Below are positions 40,137 to 49,387 of a stretch of DNA of 64,000 bases, piece after piece. This DNA is from Scytonema millei VB511283 (GTDB lineage Bacteria; Cyanobacteriota; Cyanobacteriia; Cyanobacteriales; Chroococcidiopsidaceae). Position 1 is the first letter of the stretch, and each line of letters starts with the position of its first letter. Location: NCBI RefSeq assembly GCF_000817735.3, contig NZ_JTJC03000001.1:443710-507709 (forward strand). The letters are read 5' to 3'. The notes under the pieces were generated by a model, which worked only from the letters and a program-made list of their open reading frames with translations, was not told the origin of the DNA and did no database searches. Made by a program: the position numbers and the translations under genes.

Positions 40137-40328
40137 TTAATATCCGCGGGCTAAGTAGCTCATGCAGTTCCCCATCAAAAAATAGACAACTAACATGGCT
40201 GCGGCACTAGCTGCCACTAACACCCCTGCCAGCATCATCGAAAATTCTTTCTTCGCAAACGCCTCTTCCATCAGGTGCAGCGACCAAGCTACTAAAGCTA
40301 CGTCGAAAATGAGAATAACTGTCAGCAT
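40137..40328 (-). CDS. small two-helix membrane protein
   Basis: 63 residues. Hydrophobic segments are VILIFDVALVAWSLHLM and LAGVLVAASAAAMLVVYFL, with a short charged loop (EEAFAKKEF) between. It has no recognised domain. It lies upstream of tRNA-Ala on the same strand. Confidence 0.6.
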   Translation of the reverse strand: MLTVILIFDVALVAWSLHLMEEAFAKKEFSMMLAGVLVAASAAAMLVVYFLMGNCMSYLARGY

Positions 40329-40449
40329 TTTTTAAGATATTTTAAAACATATTTCATATATCTTAACTAATTCTCAGGAACCTGGTCTTAATTAGAGGTT
40401 AAGTTTTTCTTGCTACAGAAATTTGGTAAGTTTATAGTACCGATTAGAT

Positions 40450-41220
40450 CTAATTAAGACGAATGGGGCAATTGCGATCGCTCAAATAGGATTTAATTTG
40501 TCCTACACTCAGCTGACCGTAATGCAGCAACGAAGCTAACAAAGCAGCTTCAGCTTTCCCCTCAGTCAAAGCAGTGTAGATATGCTCGCAGTTCCCCGCA
40601 CCACCAGAGGCGATAACTGGGATTTCTACAGATGAGGCGATCGCGCCAGTTAATTCTATGTCATACCCTGCTTGAGTGCCATCGGCATCCATACTCGTTA
40701 CCAACAACTCCCCAGCACCTCTTCGGGCAACTTCCTGCGCCCATTGCAGAGCATCTATACCAGTGTTCTCCCGTCCACCACGAATGTAAACGTCCCAGCC
40801 AGGATTGTTGACATCCTGCCTTCTTCGTGCATCAATAGCCACTACTATACACTGATTGCCAAAGCGATCGCTGGCACGATTAATTAGGTCTGGGTCCTTA
40901 ACTGCGGCGGAATTAATGCTAACTTTATCTGCACCCGCTCTTAACAAATTTTTAATTTGTTCTAAGGATTGGATGCCCCCGCCGACAGTGAGAGGAATAA
41001 ACACTTGTTCGGCAGTACGATAAACCACATCAAAAATAATGTCACGGTCTTCGTGGGTAGCTGTGATATCCAGAAATACCAACTCATCCGCCCCAGCTTC
41101 GTTATATACTTTTGCCAACTCCACCGGATCGCCTGCATCTTGCAAATTAACAAAGTTTACCCCCTTCACAACCCGCCCCGCCTTTACGTCCAAGCAAGGC
41201 AAAATTCTTTTAGCTAACAT
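40450..41220 (-). CDS. hisF: imidazole glycerol phosphate synthase cyclase subunit
   Basis: TIM-barrel subunit that uses ammonia from HisH to make IGP and AICAR in histidine synthesis. It is 256 residues. [20 protein letters not shown], with the catalytic Asp, and [10 protein letters not shown], with the second Asp, are conserved. [11 protein letters not shown] and ASGGAGN are phosphate-binding loops. hisH is not in the window. Confidence 0.97.
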   Translation of the reverse strand: MLAKRILPCLDVKAGRVVKGVNFVNLQDAGDPVELAKVYNEAGADELVFLDITATHEDRDIIFDVVYRTAEQVFIPLTVGGGIQSLEQIKNLLRAGADKVSINSAAVKDPDLINRASDRFGNQCIVVAIDARRRQDVNNPGWDVYIRGGRENTGIDALQWAQEVARRGAGELLVTSMDADGTQAGYDIELTGAIASSVEIPVIASGGAGNCEHIYTALTEGKAEAALLASLLHYGQLSVGQIKSYLSDRNCPIRLN

Positions 41221-41264
41221 GGTGCTGCATCTGAATGACTCCAGAGATTATACATATATAAGTG

Positions 41265-41400
41265 GTAGTTGGTAGTTGACGGTTGACGGTTGACGGTTGA
41301 CGGTTGACGGTTGACGGTAAACGCGCTTTGCTACACTCCGTGAAGACGGTTGACGGTTGACGGTTGACGCTCCTCTGCTCCTCTGCCCCTCTGCTCCCCT
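41265..41400. repeat. composite heptamer repeat, copy 2
   Basis: Six TTGACGG heptamers, a core TAAACGCGCTTTGCTACA ... GTGAAGAC, more TTGACGG units, then a CTCCTCTG-type repeat. It resembles 2286-2402 and 47154-47227. Confidence 0.75.
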
Positions 41401-41472
41401 ACTCCTCTGTTCCCTGCTCCTCTGCTCTCTTCAACCCCTCACTCCTCACTCCTCACTCCTCACCCCCTCGTT

Positions 41473-42588
41473 ATGGCAATTATCTCCTCTAAACAACCGT
41501 CAGAACCTTCTAAGCCTGCAAAAAAGCAACAGAAGAAACCTCAACCTCAGCCTGTTGTAGAGGATTTGTTGCAACCGCAGGCAACTGTGGAGGAACAAGG
41601 CAAACAAGAACAAAGCTTGCGCCCCCATACCTTTGCCGATTACATCGGGCAAAAAGATTTGAAGGAGGTGCTATCAATTGCGATTCAAGCCGCTAAGGCT
41701 AGAGGAGAAACTTTAGACCATTTATTATTGTATGGTCCGCCTGGATTGGGTAAAACCACAATGGCGCTCATTTTAGCAGGAGAAATGGGCGTAGATTGCA
41801 AAATTACCAGCGCCCCAGCTTTGGAAAGACCGAGGGATATTATGGGTCTGCTGGTAAGTCTCAAACCAGGAGATATTCTATTTATTGATGAGATTCATCG
41901 CCTGTCGCGGATGGCAGAGGAAATTTTGTATCCGGCGATGGAAGATTATCGTCTGGATATTACGATCGGTAAAGGAGCCAGTGCCAAAACTCGCAGTATT
42001 ACGCTACCTAAATATACCTTAGTAGGAGCGACAACCCGCGCCGGGGCGCTATCTTCGCCATTACGCGATCGCTTCGGTTCGGTGCAGCGGTTGCGGTTTT
42101 ATGAACCAGCGGAATTGTGTCAAATTGTGTTGCGGACGGCTGAGTTATTGCAAACACCAATTAGCGATGACGGGGCGTTAGAACTTGCCAAGCGATCGCG
42201 AGGTACGCCGCGTATTGCCAACCGCCTGCTCAAACGAGTACGAGACTATGCCGAAGTCAAGGCAGCAGGGACGATTACGCAAAATGTAGCCGCAACAGCT
42301 CTAGAATTATATCAGGTAGACCCTTGCGGTCTAGATTGGACAGACCGAAAAATGCTGAGCGTGACGATCGAACAATTTAATGGTGGACCCGTGGGTATTG
42401 AAACTTTAGCAGCGGCGACGGGTGAAGATATCCAAACAATTGAGGAAGTCTACGAACCATATCTGATGCAAATAGGTTACTTACAACGGACTCCTAGAGG
42501 TCGCGTCGCTACTGTTGCAGCATACAAGCATTTAGGTTTGAAACCACCCAACGAACAACTCTCGTTACTATCGCGGTCAGATTCATGA
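41473..42588 (+). CDS. ruvB: Holliday junction branch-migration helicase RuvB
   Basis: AAA+ motor of the RuvABC system. It is 371 residues, with a ~45-residue Pro/Gln/Lys-rich N-terminal tail ahead of the core HTFADYIGQ. Walker A is [10 protein letters not shown], Walker [11 protein letters not shown], sensor 1 TLVGATTR, and the arginine finger SPLRDRFG. The C-terminal winged helix ([10 protein letters not shown] through [10 protein letters not shown]) is complete. The stop overlaps the next ATG by 4 bp (ATGA), so the TPR gene is co-translated. Confidence 0.96.
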   Translation: MAIISSKQPSEPSKPAKKQQKKPQPQPVVEDLLQPQATVEEQGKQEQSLRPHTFADYIGQKDLKEVLSIAIQAAKARGETLDHLLLYGPPGLGKTTMALILAGEMGVDCKITSAPALERPRDIMGLLVSLKPGDILFIDEIHRLSRMAEEILYPAMEDYRLDITIGKGASAKTRSITLPKYTLVGATTRAGALSSPLRDRFGSVQRLRFYEPAELCQIVLRTAELLQTPISDDGALELAKRSRGTPRIANRLLKRVRDYAEVKAAGTITQNVAATALELYQVDPCGLDWTDRKMLSVTIEQFNGGPVGIETLAAATGEDIQTIEEVYEPYLMQIGYLQRTPRGRVATVAAYKHLGLKPPNEQLSLLSRSDS

Positions 42589-43460
42589 TTTACAATCCCA
42601 GTTGGACGCACTTTAATCCAGACAAGATTGAATTTGTTAGTACCAATCTGCGCGTCTGCGTGCTGACACTTTTACTCAGTGCGCTATTCATAGTGGGATG
42701 GGTAGAACCAGCAGTTGCCCAGCAATCACCGCTACCAAATCTGAGTGCAGAACAGTTACAAAATTTAGAGAAATTGGCGAATGAAGCTTTCTCTTTAACT
42801 GAGAAAGGCAACTTTCCCCAAGCTGAATCTTATTGGACGCAGATTATTGAAGAATTTCCCACAAATGCGGCAGCTTGGAGTAACAGAGGTAATTCGAGAG
42901 TTAGCCAAAATAAATTAAATGAAGCGATCGCCGATTATAACAAAGCGATTGAACTTGCCCCAGGCGTGACCGATCCTTTCTTAAATCGGGGTGCGGCTTT
43001 GGAGGGTTTAGGAAAATGGTCAGAAGCGATCGCTGACTATAATCATATTTTAGAAATCGATCCTAACGATGCGATGGCATACAATAATCGCGGGAATGCT
43101 GAAGCAGGTTTGGGACAATGGGAAAAGGCGATCGCCGATTACAAAAAATCTGCCGATACTGCCCCTAATTTTGCTTTTGCCCGTGCCAATTATGCCCTAG
43201 CTTTATATCAAGATGGTCAAAAAGATAAAGCTTTGCGCGAACTGCGAAATATTATTCGCAAATATCCTCAATTTGCCGATGTCCGCGCTGCTTTGACTGC
43301 TACGCTTTGGGAACAGGGAAATAAGGGAGAAGCAGAAAGTAACTGGGTAGCTGCTGTAGGCTTAGACCCGCGTTATAAAGACATTAACTGGGTCACAAAT
43401 ATTCGTCGTTGGCCCCCCACTATGGTTGCAGCTTTAGAAAAGTTTCAACAGCTTAAATAA
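42585..43460 (+). CDS. exported TPR-repeat protein
   Basis: 291 residues. A hydrophobic segment ([16 protein letters not shown]) ends at AVAQQ, a plausible signal cleavage. At least four TPR motifs follow ([60 protein letters not shown] and a more divergent unit). The end (ALEKFQQLK) is usual for the cyanobacterial family. It probably sits in the periplasm or thylakoid lumen as an adaptor. It is translationally coupled to ruvB. Confidence 0.85.
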   Translation: MIYNPSWTHFNPDKIEFVSTNLRVCVLTLLLSALFIVGWVEPAVAQQSPLPNLSAEQLQNLEKLANEAFSLTEKGNFPQAESYWTQIIEEFPTNAAAWSNRGNSRVSQNKLNEAIADYNKAIELAPGVTDPFLNRGAALEGLGKWSEAIADYNHILEIDPNDAMAYNNRGNAEAGLGQWEKAIADYKKSADTAPNFAFARANYALALYQDGQKDKALRELRNIIRKYPQFADVRAALTATLWEQGNKGEAESNWVAAVGLDPRYKDINWVTNIRRWPPTMVAALEKFQQLK

Positions 43461-43472
43461 GATCCGTTGTTA

Positions 43473-43613
43473 ATGTCCGCTACCATGAGGAGCAAATCTA
43501 TATTTACCCAACTTTTTATAGACTATTTACCTCCTGAAGTGCAAGGAAAAATAAAGATTTATCTGAATTTGCACGATAGCAACCCTTGGCAAGCAAGTAA
43601 TGACATGACATAG
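43473..43613 (+). CDS. 46-codon open frame, weak
   Basis: ATG 43473 to TAG 43611-43613, with LFIDYLPPEVQGKIKIYLNL in the middle. There is no clear ribosome site and no known family. It may be a fragment or chance. Confidence 0.2.
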   Translation: MSATMRSKSIFTQLFIDYLPPEVQGKIKIYLNLHDSNPWQASNDMT

Positions 43614-43719
43614 CAAGTATATTTTTTCCCTTGTTGTATACCGCATTCCAAAGTGCGCGAAAACATAGGTAATTTGTTAAAATGACACGCAGAGGCTCGA
43701 TACTAAAAACACTAAGTTT

Positions 43720-43974
43720 ATGTCAATTATGATTTCTCTTAGTCCAGAAGTGGAAGCGCAGCTGCGGGAAAAAGCAGCACAACAAGGACAAGATGTAAGT
43801 ATTGTCGCGGCTGAATTGATAACTGACATTTTAAAATGGGAGTTGCAAGACTCTGAAGCAGCTATTGTAGGTATTCAGCGTGGTTTAGATGAATTTGAAG
43901 CGGGACGTTCCCGTTCATTTCATGAGTTTGCTGAAGAACAACGCCGTAAATACAATCTGCAAAACGATTCGTGA
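43720..43974 (+). CDS. antitoxin-like protein (ribbon-helix-helix type)
   Basis: 84 residues. The start SIMISLSPEVEAQLREKAAQQGQDVSIVAAELI fits a ribbon-helix-helix fold. The C-terminal tail (IQRGLDEFEAGRSRSFHEFAEEQRRKYN) resembles toxin-binding tails of ParD-like antitoxins. The stop TGA overlaps the toxin GTG. It should autoregulate the pair, though no operator was identified. Confidence 0.75.
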   Translation: MSIMISLSPEVEAQLREKAAQQGQDVSIVAAELITDILKWELQDSEAAIVGIQRGLDEFEAGRSRSFHEFAEEQRRKYNLQNDS

Positions 43975-44237
43975 GTTATCGTATAACATCATCTGAGAAA
44001 GCAAGCCAGTGGTATGAAGGGTTACTGAGAGTAATTGAATCTTTATCAGAAATGCCTAAGCGTTGTTCGCTTGCAAGAGAAGATCGGTATTTTAGTCAAG
44101 AAATTCGTCAACTTCTCTACGGTAAAGGTCGTAATTCTTATCGTATTCTTTTCACTATTATTGAAAATAATGAAGCGGCTACAGTTCGGATTCTTCACAT
44201 CCGACACGCAGCACAGCAGACTATAGGAGAAGGCTAA
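43971..44237 (+). CDS. RelE/ParE-family toxin with shortened N-terminus
   Basis: 88 residues from GTG 43971, overlapping the antitoxin stop by four bases. The C-terminal part matches the family: ASQWYEGLLRVIESLSEMPK, EIRQLLYGKGRNSYRILFTI and VRILHIRHAAQQ. In related proteins ~20-25 residues forming the first helix lie between MSYRI and the KASQWYEGL motif; here they are joined as MSYRITSSEKASQWY. Full-length relatives are around 100-110 residues. The frame is intact and the putative active-site C-terminus is kept, but loss of the helix could inactivate the toxin or change antitoxin contacts. Confidence 0.75.
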   Translation: MSYRITSSEKASQWYEGLLRVIESLSEMPKRCSLAREDRYFSQEIRQLLYGKGRNSYRILFTIIENNEAATVRILHIRHAAQQTIGEG

Positions 44238-44244
44238 AAACATA

Positions 44245-44270
44245 TAGGGGCGCACAGTTGTACGCCCCTA
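44245..44270. repeat. dispersed 26-bp palindrome, copy 5
   Basis: TAGGGGCGCACAG then TTGTACGCCCCTA, two bases off perfect symmetry. It lies 8 bp after the toxin stop and 23 bp from the stop of the converging ABC permease gene, where it may terminate both. Confidence 0.85.
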
Positions 44271-44292
44271 CAAACTTATTGTAAATCGATAC

Positions 44293-45993
44293 CTACGCCA
44301 TTGGTAAAGAAGGGCGATCGCTCATCAAAGCTTTGGTACTAGATTCACCTGCGCGTTGAATCTGGCGCGTCATGCGAATCGTACAAAGAGTGACTGCACT
44401 CCACTGTCCTAATAGTGCCAAAAAGATGGTTGTATTGCTGGCTTTTTCTAACGCAAACCAAGCAAAGGGAGTAAACAACCACAAACCAGGAATTTGTTGT
44501 GGTGCAATTGATAGCACGGTGAGAATGGCTGTGGGTAATAAAATGACCGCACCCAAAGCCCCTGCAATCCACAAACCTTGCTTTTGCGCCCGCATAAATG
44601 TTAAAAGTTGGGCGATCGCAGCACAGATCAGTAACAAATTACCACCAATAACCATACTCAAGAAAGCAGGTTGTTTGTCAATCGGTTGTAAGACAAAGGT
44701 AATCCAAAGAGTTAGAGTTGTAGCAACAATTCCTAAGTTTAGGGCGATCGCGAGTATAGCTGGGCTTTTTTCTCCCCACATCAAATCTTTTACTAGCGAA
44801 GAACTCAAGAACTTTTGACGATTGCTAACTCTTTCCCGTCGATATCTTGCCCAATCTTGCAAGACTTGACGCTGTGGCGTGAGAGTGACAATCAAACAGA
44901 TAAACAATACCAAGTTATAGACAAGCAATTCTTGAAAGTTATGTCCGAGATTGGTTGAATATCGATATTTAGGTGTTGTAGCAGCAAATGCAACTAAGAT
45001 CGCCTCCAAACTCGCAACCATCAAGTAACTTTGGCTCTTGCTAAAAATGGTTTTGCTAGGATTATGGAACCGACGCTGCAAAGCTTGCCAAATCCAGTAT
45101 GTTCCTACGCCAAAGTTGAGAACTGCCAAACCCAACGTCGCCCATAACGCATCGCCTATGGGCAGATAAAATAATTCTAAATCTGCCGTGCTAAGCAGCG
45201 ACAAACTATAGTTTTCTAATTCAGTTGCCTTAGCGATTTGCTCAAAAATCAGAAATGGTGAAAACAAATTTAGCCAGTCTGATGGTGTATGAAGTACAGG
45301 TTTGGCAGTGGCAATAAACAGGCACACAAATGCTGCCCCACTACCTAACCATGCTTGAAATCCACCTAGCCAAGCACTCACTAAACCAAATAGTAAAGCA
45401 GCACTGAAAAAGAAAATACAGCTAGCAATTACGAGTCCGTAAAAACTGAAAATTAAACTTAGAGGAACGTGCGCTCCAATCCCGGCGATTAAATGTAGCG
45501 GTACAGCCAGACCTACCACAATATACAGCAAACTTGGTACACCCAGTAGTTTACCAATTAAAATACTTTTAGCTGATTGAGGGCTGAGGCGAATAAAATT
45601 GAGTGTGTCTCGACGTTCTTCATTAGCTAAGTCACTAATCAGCGTGTAAGTGCCTGCTAAAATGAGGGCAAAAACACCAAACTTACTGACAGTGTAAAAT
45701 ACATCCCACCACCACATCTGCCAATTAATCAAAAGATTTCCCGCAGCATCCGTGAGACATTCAGGTATAGAATATTCCCACTGCTCACCAGTACATAAAG
45801 GATGGCGAGTTGGCATTGACCAACCTTGACTAGCAGATGGTAATTTTGCTTGAAATATGCGGAATAAGAAAAATTGTCCCAGTAAAGAAATAACTGTCGA
45901 AATAACTAAATTGCGCGGTTTAAATCTCCCTTTAATCTCCCGCAACAACTGAGGATTTTTATCCCCCAATTTGTCTATCCAACTTAATCTCAT
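44293..45993 (-). CDS. ABC-2 type transporter permease
   Basis: 566 residues with at least 10 hydrophobic stretches. An N-terminal soluble piece (NPQLLREIKGRFKPRN) is typical of ABC-2 permeases that pair with a CcmA-like ATPase. LANEERRDTLNFIRLSPQSAKSILIGK matches the conserved cytoplasmic coupling helix. The ATPase gene lies ~100 bp upstream on the same strand. Substrate unknown. Confidence 0.85.
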   Translation of the reverse strand: MRLSWIDKLGDKNPQLLREIKGRFKPRNLVISTVISLLGQFFLFRIFQAKLPSASQGWSMPTRHPLCTGEQWEYSIPECLTDAAGNLLINWQMWWWDVFYTVSKFGVFALILAGTYTLISDLANEERRDTLNFIRLSPQSAKSILIGKLLGVPSLLYIVVGLAVPLHLIAGIGAHVPLSLIFSFYGLVIASCIFFFSAALLFGLVSAWLGGFQAWLGSGAAFVCLFIATAKPVLHTPSDWLNLFSPFLIFEQIAKATELENYSLSLLSTADLELFYLPIGDALWATLGLAVLNFGVGTYWIWQALQRRFHNPSKTIFSKSQSYLMVASLEAILVAFAATTPKYRYSTNLGHNFQELLVYNLVLFICLIVTLTPQRQVLQDWARYRRERVSNRQKFLSSSLVKDLMWGEKSPAILAIALNLGIVATTLTLWITFVLQPIDKQPAFLSMVIGGNLLLICAAIAQLLTFMRAQKQGLWIAGALGAVILLPTAILTVLSIAPQQIPGLWLFTPFAWFALEKASNTTIFLALLGQWSAVTLCTIRMTRQIQRAGESSTKALMSDRPSLPMA

Positions 45994-46091
45994 AAGAATA
46001 AATCTCCAAATTAATGAGTAGTGGGAAGTGGTGAGTGGTGAGTAGTGAGTCTCCTAAACTTACGACTTACGACTTACGACTTACGACTTCA

Positions 46092-47042
46092 TCAAGACGC
46101 TTGCTGGTGTCCTAGTTTGAGGAAAATTGTTTCTAAGTCTTCCTGAGTACAATGAAATTCAGATAAAGGAACGCCAGCTGCAACCAGCGATCGCAATAAA
46201 TCCGCACAGTCTTCCTGATTTCCAGTAAAATCTATCTGCACCCGCTGTCCTCCTGATAACACCTCCCATCCCGCTACGAGGGCATGATTATTCAATTCTG
46301 CTGTTAATCTTTCGATTTCTCCCAAGGTTGTTAAGAAAATTTGCTGGCGGGCAAGTCGCTGATATAACTGACTCAAGGTTGTACTTTCGACCAGAAAGCC
46401 CAACTCCATAATGCCCACGGAAGTGCATAACTCTGCTAAGTCGCTTAAAACATGGGATGAAATCAAAATTGTCATTCCCGCTTCTTGTAATACCCTAATA
46501 ATTTCCCGAAATTGCCTTCGGGCGATTGGGTCAAGCCCCGAAACGGGTTCGTCTAATAGTAATACAATCGGTTCGTGGATGATTGTTCTTGCCAAACTCA
46601 GGCGTTGCTTCATCCCCCGCGACAGGGTAGCAATTAAACTGCGGCGTTTTTGACTGAGTTGGACGAGTTCCAACACTTCGCGCAGGCGTTGACTGCGGCG
46701 CGGTTCTTTCAACTTGTACAGCCGCGCAAAATAGTCTAAGTAGTCCCAAACGGTGAGATCGTCGTAGAGGGGAAAGTCGTCGGGTAAATATCCCAGGCGT
46801 TGCTTGAGGATAGAATTATCGCGATCGCCCACTAAGCGATCGCCATTAATGTATATTTCTCCCTTAGTTGGTTCCTCGGCTGCTGCTAACATCCGTATTA
46901 GCGTTGTTTTACCTGCACCGTTCGGTCCAATTAAGCCGTAGACTTCCCCAGCCTGAACTTGTAAATCGACATCGTTCACCGCAATGTGGCGATCGAATTG
47001 TTTCGTCAGCCCACAAGTGCGAATTGCCAGTTCGTTGAGCAT
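46092..47042 (-). CDS. ABC transporter ATPase (ABC-2/CcmA-like exporter)
   Basis: 316 residues from ATG 47042 (MLNELAIRTCGLTKQFD); a TTG extension to 47081 has no support. Walker A GPNGAGKTT, Q-loop LGYLPDDFPLYDDLTVWDYL, signature TLSRGMKQRLSLAR, Walker B VLLLDEPVSGLDP and H-loop ISSHVLSDLAE are intact. The signature reads LSRGM, usual in this group. It works with the permease next to it, perhaps as an exporter. Confidence 0.92.
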   Translation of the reverse strand: MLNELAIRTCGLTKQFDRHIAVNDVDLQVQAGEVYGLIGPNGAGKTTLIRMLAAAEEPTKGEIYINGDRLVGDRDNSILKQRLGYLPDDFPLYDDLTVWDYLDYFARLYKLKEPRRSQRLREVLELVQLSQKRRSLIATLSRGMKQRLSLARTIIHEPIVLLLDEPVSGLDPIARRQFREIIRVLQEAGMTILISSHVLSDLAELCTSVGIMELGFLVESTTLSQLYQRLARQQIFLTTLGEIERLTAELNNHALVAGWEVLSGGQRVQIDFTGNQEDCADLLRSLVAAGVPLSEFHCTQEDLETIFLKLGHQQAS

Positions 47043-47153
47043 GGGTGCTAAGTTTGGGAGACAAGGGTGAGTCAGCGTCAAGAACGTAACTTCATTATCG
47101 GATAGCTTAGCTTGCTTGGATCGGTTTTGTCAGTAGGGTTATATGCCGATTGC

Positions 47154-47227
47154 GGTTGACAGTTGACAGTAAACGCTACACTACCCCTTCGGGGAAGCAA
47201 GCTACGTGAAGACAGTTGACAGTTGTT
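47154..47227. repeat. composite heptamer repeat, copy 3
   Basis: TTGACAG units flank TAAACGCTACACTACC, CCTTCGGGGAAG and GTGAAGAC; the latter matches part of the copy at 41265-41400. Confidence 0.7.
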
Positions 47228-47248
47228 GGTTGTGAGATTGCTATTTTC

Positions 47249-47828
47249 ATGCGGCGAGACTCAATCTTTTACCAACTATTTCAACAATCTCCAAATTTAG
47301 TATTTGAACTATTGACAAATCCTCCATTTAATGACGGAAATTATCGATTTGATTCAGTCGCAGTCAAAGAACCCAAGTTTGAAATTAACGATGTATTTTT
47401 ACTACTAGGAAATGAAGCTACTGGAGTGGTGTATTTCTGCGAGTAGAGGACGCAAGATATTTACTTGAGCGATACCTTCGGTAAGCTTCGCTAACGCGCC
47501 AACAGAAATCTCAACTATTAAGCCGCGCCATAATATAGTTGGTGACGGCAATCATGGTTTATAGATTTGAACGATTAAGCCGAACAGAGGTAGAAGCCAT
47601 GCTAGGGATAACATTAAAACAAACGCGAGTATATCGAGAAATCAAGGAAGAAGCAACAGTTAATCTCGTTGTTCGACAGTTAACTAAATGGTTTGGAGAA
47701 ATTTCTGAGGAAATGCGTCGGTAGGTTTCTAGTTTACCATTACCTGTTCTGGAAGATTTGAGCGAAGCTTTGTTAGATTTACCAGCGTGACCGATTTACA
47801 GGCTTGGTTGGAGGCAAGAACAAATTAA
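47249..47828 (+). pseudogene. decayed DUF2887/Rpn-like gene
   Basis: ATG 47249 begins MRRDSIFYQLFQQSPNLVFEL then NPPFNDGNYRFDSVAVKEPKFEIN and GVVYFCE, a normal DUF2887 start, then a TAG at 47444. Later pieces (VYRFERLSRTEVEAMLGITL, KEEATVNLVVRQLTKWFG) match the C-terminal part. They are followed by a TAG at 47722, LPLPVLEDLSEALLDLPA, a one-base shift near 47788, and DLQAWLEART to 47828. The middle of a normal ~270-residue protein is missing. DUF2887 belongs to the PD-(D/E)XK nuclease-like transposon-linked group (family knowledge). Confidence 0.8.
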
Positions 47829-47946
47829 TCTAGTGGCTGGCAAAATTGCAATGCAAAAGTTCTTAACTGCCACAATTTTGATGTGAATAGAATTGACGCA
47901 ACCGAACTGAGAAAAGTAACAAAATTAATAGACGAATAGAATGTGT

Positions 47947-48321
47947 TTAGGGTGTCTTGACTAGGGACTTCTCAATATCATTCAATACCGCATGAGCTGA
48001 CAGAAAATCAAAGCCATACCAAGTATGGAAATCAACAAAATATACTTGATTGCGTTGCACAGCTTCAATCTTTGACCATAGAGGTTTGCGTTGAAGGTAC
48101 TCAAAAGTAGAGCGATCGTTTTTTCTGTATATTCCAATAAACAAGAGATCGCTATCAATTTCGGCTAAACTTTCTTCAGAAATTGGTAATGTTAGCTGAT
48201 TAGATAATTTATCCGACAACAATTCAAGATCGTTCAATATTGCACCAGCAAAAGAATCTTTGAGAGCAAGATATAGTCCACTACCAACGTATATGAATGA
48301 TGCATGAAATGACTGGTAGTC
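47947..48321 (-). pseudogene. 3' fragment of a siderophore/iron-binding-protein gene
   Basis: The frame gives SFIYVGSGLYLALKDSFAGAI, then LLFIGIYRKN, LQRKPLWSKIEAVQRNQVYF and WYGFDFLSAHAVLNDIEKSL. This matches the last ~120 residues of FecB/FhuD-like periplasmic binding proteins. It has no start; the upstream side ends at a TAG (48322-48324) that is the stop of the IS1-like transposase frame, so the element lies directly at its 5' break. The N-terminal two-thirds is absent. Confidence 0.75.
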
Positions 48322-48905
48322 CTACAGAAGTAATGATTTATTGTAGGCATGAATAAAGTACCAAATTGCGCCAATATGATTCTCTACCGACTTCGAGAAC
48401 CACAAGGTTTTTCGCACTAACCGAGAGACTCGAGGAGCGCAAAGTGTTATTGAATCGTTCAACATAGCTAGTCTTACCCGTTTCCTTGCCCACAGCTCGA
48501 TGACGCTTTGAGGGTAGAACAGAGGCGTAGGCTGCCCAGAAGTCAGTATAGGCAATCGCGCATTGGCGATCAACAGCAGGTAAGGATTCTCACAATTTGC
48601 GTGCTGCGGTTTTGTCGCGTGCGCCAATATAAACACCAACAATCTCACGAGAGATTGGCGGTAAGAATAATTCTTCCGCCAACTCTCTCACGGGTGTCTG
48701 CATTAAGTGCTAACCAAACCCATTGCTGATTGCCTTTGTTGTCCACAAATGACCATAGCTCATCGCATTGAATGGTTAGCTTCCCCTTTTTTTGGGTGTC
48801 ACCTGCACTTGCCGAGGCACCTGAGCGTATTTCTCGTTTACGTAGGTTTGTAGCCATTGTTCAGAAACTTGGGTGGCACGAGCAATTCCAGCCAGCGCTC
48901 CGGCG
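48305..48905 (-). mobile_element. broken IS1-family insertion sequence
   Basis: Minus-strand pieces match the IS1 transposase: ATQVSEQWLQTYVNEKYAQ, LTIQCDELWSFVDNKGNQQW, VWLALNADTRE, then REIVGVYIGARDKTAARKL, YTDFWAAYASVLPSKRHR, VGKETGKTSYVERFNNTL, and VSRLVRKTLWFSKSVENHIG with AIWYFIHAYN. At a run of seven A (CCCAAAAAAAGG) the frame must slip by -1, as in the programmed frameshift of IS1. Damage: the N-terminal zinc-finger part is missing, a 43-bp insertion shifts the frame, a Trp codon has become TGA, and a one-base shift precedes VSRLVRK. The boundaries are approximate; no terminal inverted repeats were resolved. Confidence 0.8.
48643..48692. repeat. 43-bp palindromic insertion with 7-bp direct repeats inside the IS1 remnant
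   Basis: TCTCACG occurs at 48643-48649 and 48686-48692. Between them lies a 36-bp imperfect inverted repeat (AGAGATTGGCGG ... CCGCCAACTC). Removing one TCTCACG plus this segment restores the IS1 frame NADTREIVGVYIG exactly, which shows that it is an insertion with target duplication. Confidence 0.75.
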
Positions 48906-49215
48906 CTCCAACAACAATCTGTCTATTAATTGTTAGCTTATCCTCATGCTGTCCAGAGAGATGAAAATGAAATTTTAACCAGCTTGGGTGTTCGGGGCAA
49001 TCTATGACTAGGCGATCGCACAGGCGAAAATTTGTAATTTCTAACACTAATCCTTCACGTAGCTCGATCCATCTCATACATCCATGCCCAACGACTTTGG
49101 GAATTTGCCAGGTAATATCTAACGGGTCGAGCGGATCGCGTTGAGTAGTTTGGTTTATTTCATTTACATCCTGTTGTAGATCTTCCCATGCTTGCAGTGA
49201 AATAGTGAAGGTCAT
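48905..49215 (-). pseudogene. 5' fragment of an AraC-family regulator gene
   Basis: The ~100 residues begin MTFTISLQAWEDLQQDVNE and read ITWQIPKVVGHGCMRWIELREGLVLEI, then LVIDCPEHPSWLKFHFHLSGQHEDKLTI. This is the N-terminal ligand-domain pattern of the AraC regulators that accompany cyanobacterial siderophore-uptake genes (from memory). After INRQIVV the frame runs into IS1 sequence and ends as KFLNNGYKPT. The C-terminal helix-turn-helix domain is gone. Confidence 0.7.
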
Positions 49216-49387
49216 TATATTGCTTGAGCGAGTGATGTTAGCAAATCAATAACGGATCTTTCTTAATAAGAAACTTTATTATTTAGCAAGCTGGGATAGC
49301 AACTAGATCGGGAAATAATCTCGAATTCACGCTCCGTTTCCCTGCTAAGATAGTTAACCCGACAAGTCTTTATCCAAATCATCCAAT

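Noticed and set aside
41265-41400. Tandem repeats that could suggest a CRISPR array
   Set aside because: The units are 7-bp heptamers with no unique spacers and no cas genes nearby.
48508-48729. Plus-strand open frame across the IS1 remnant
   Set aside because: The IS1 transposase homology is on the minus strand; this frame is its shadow.
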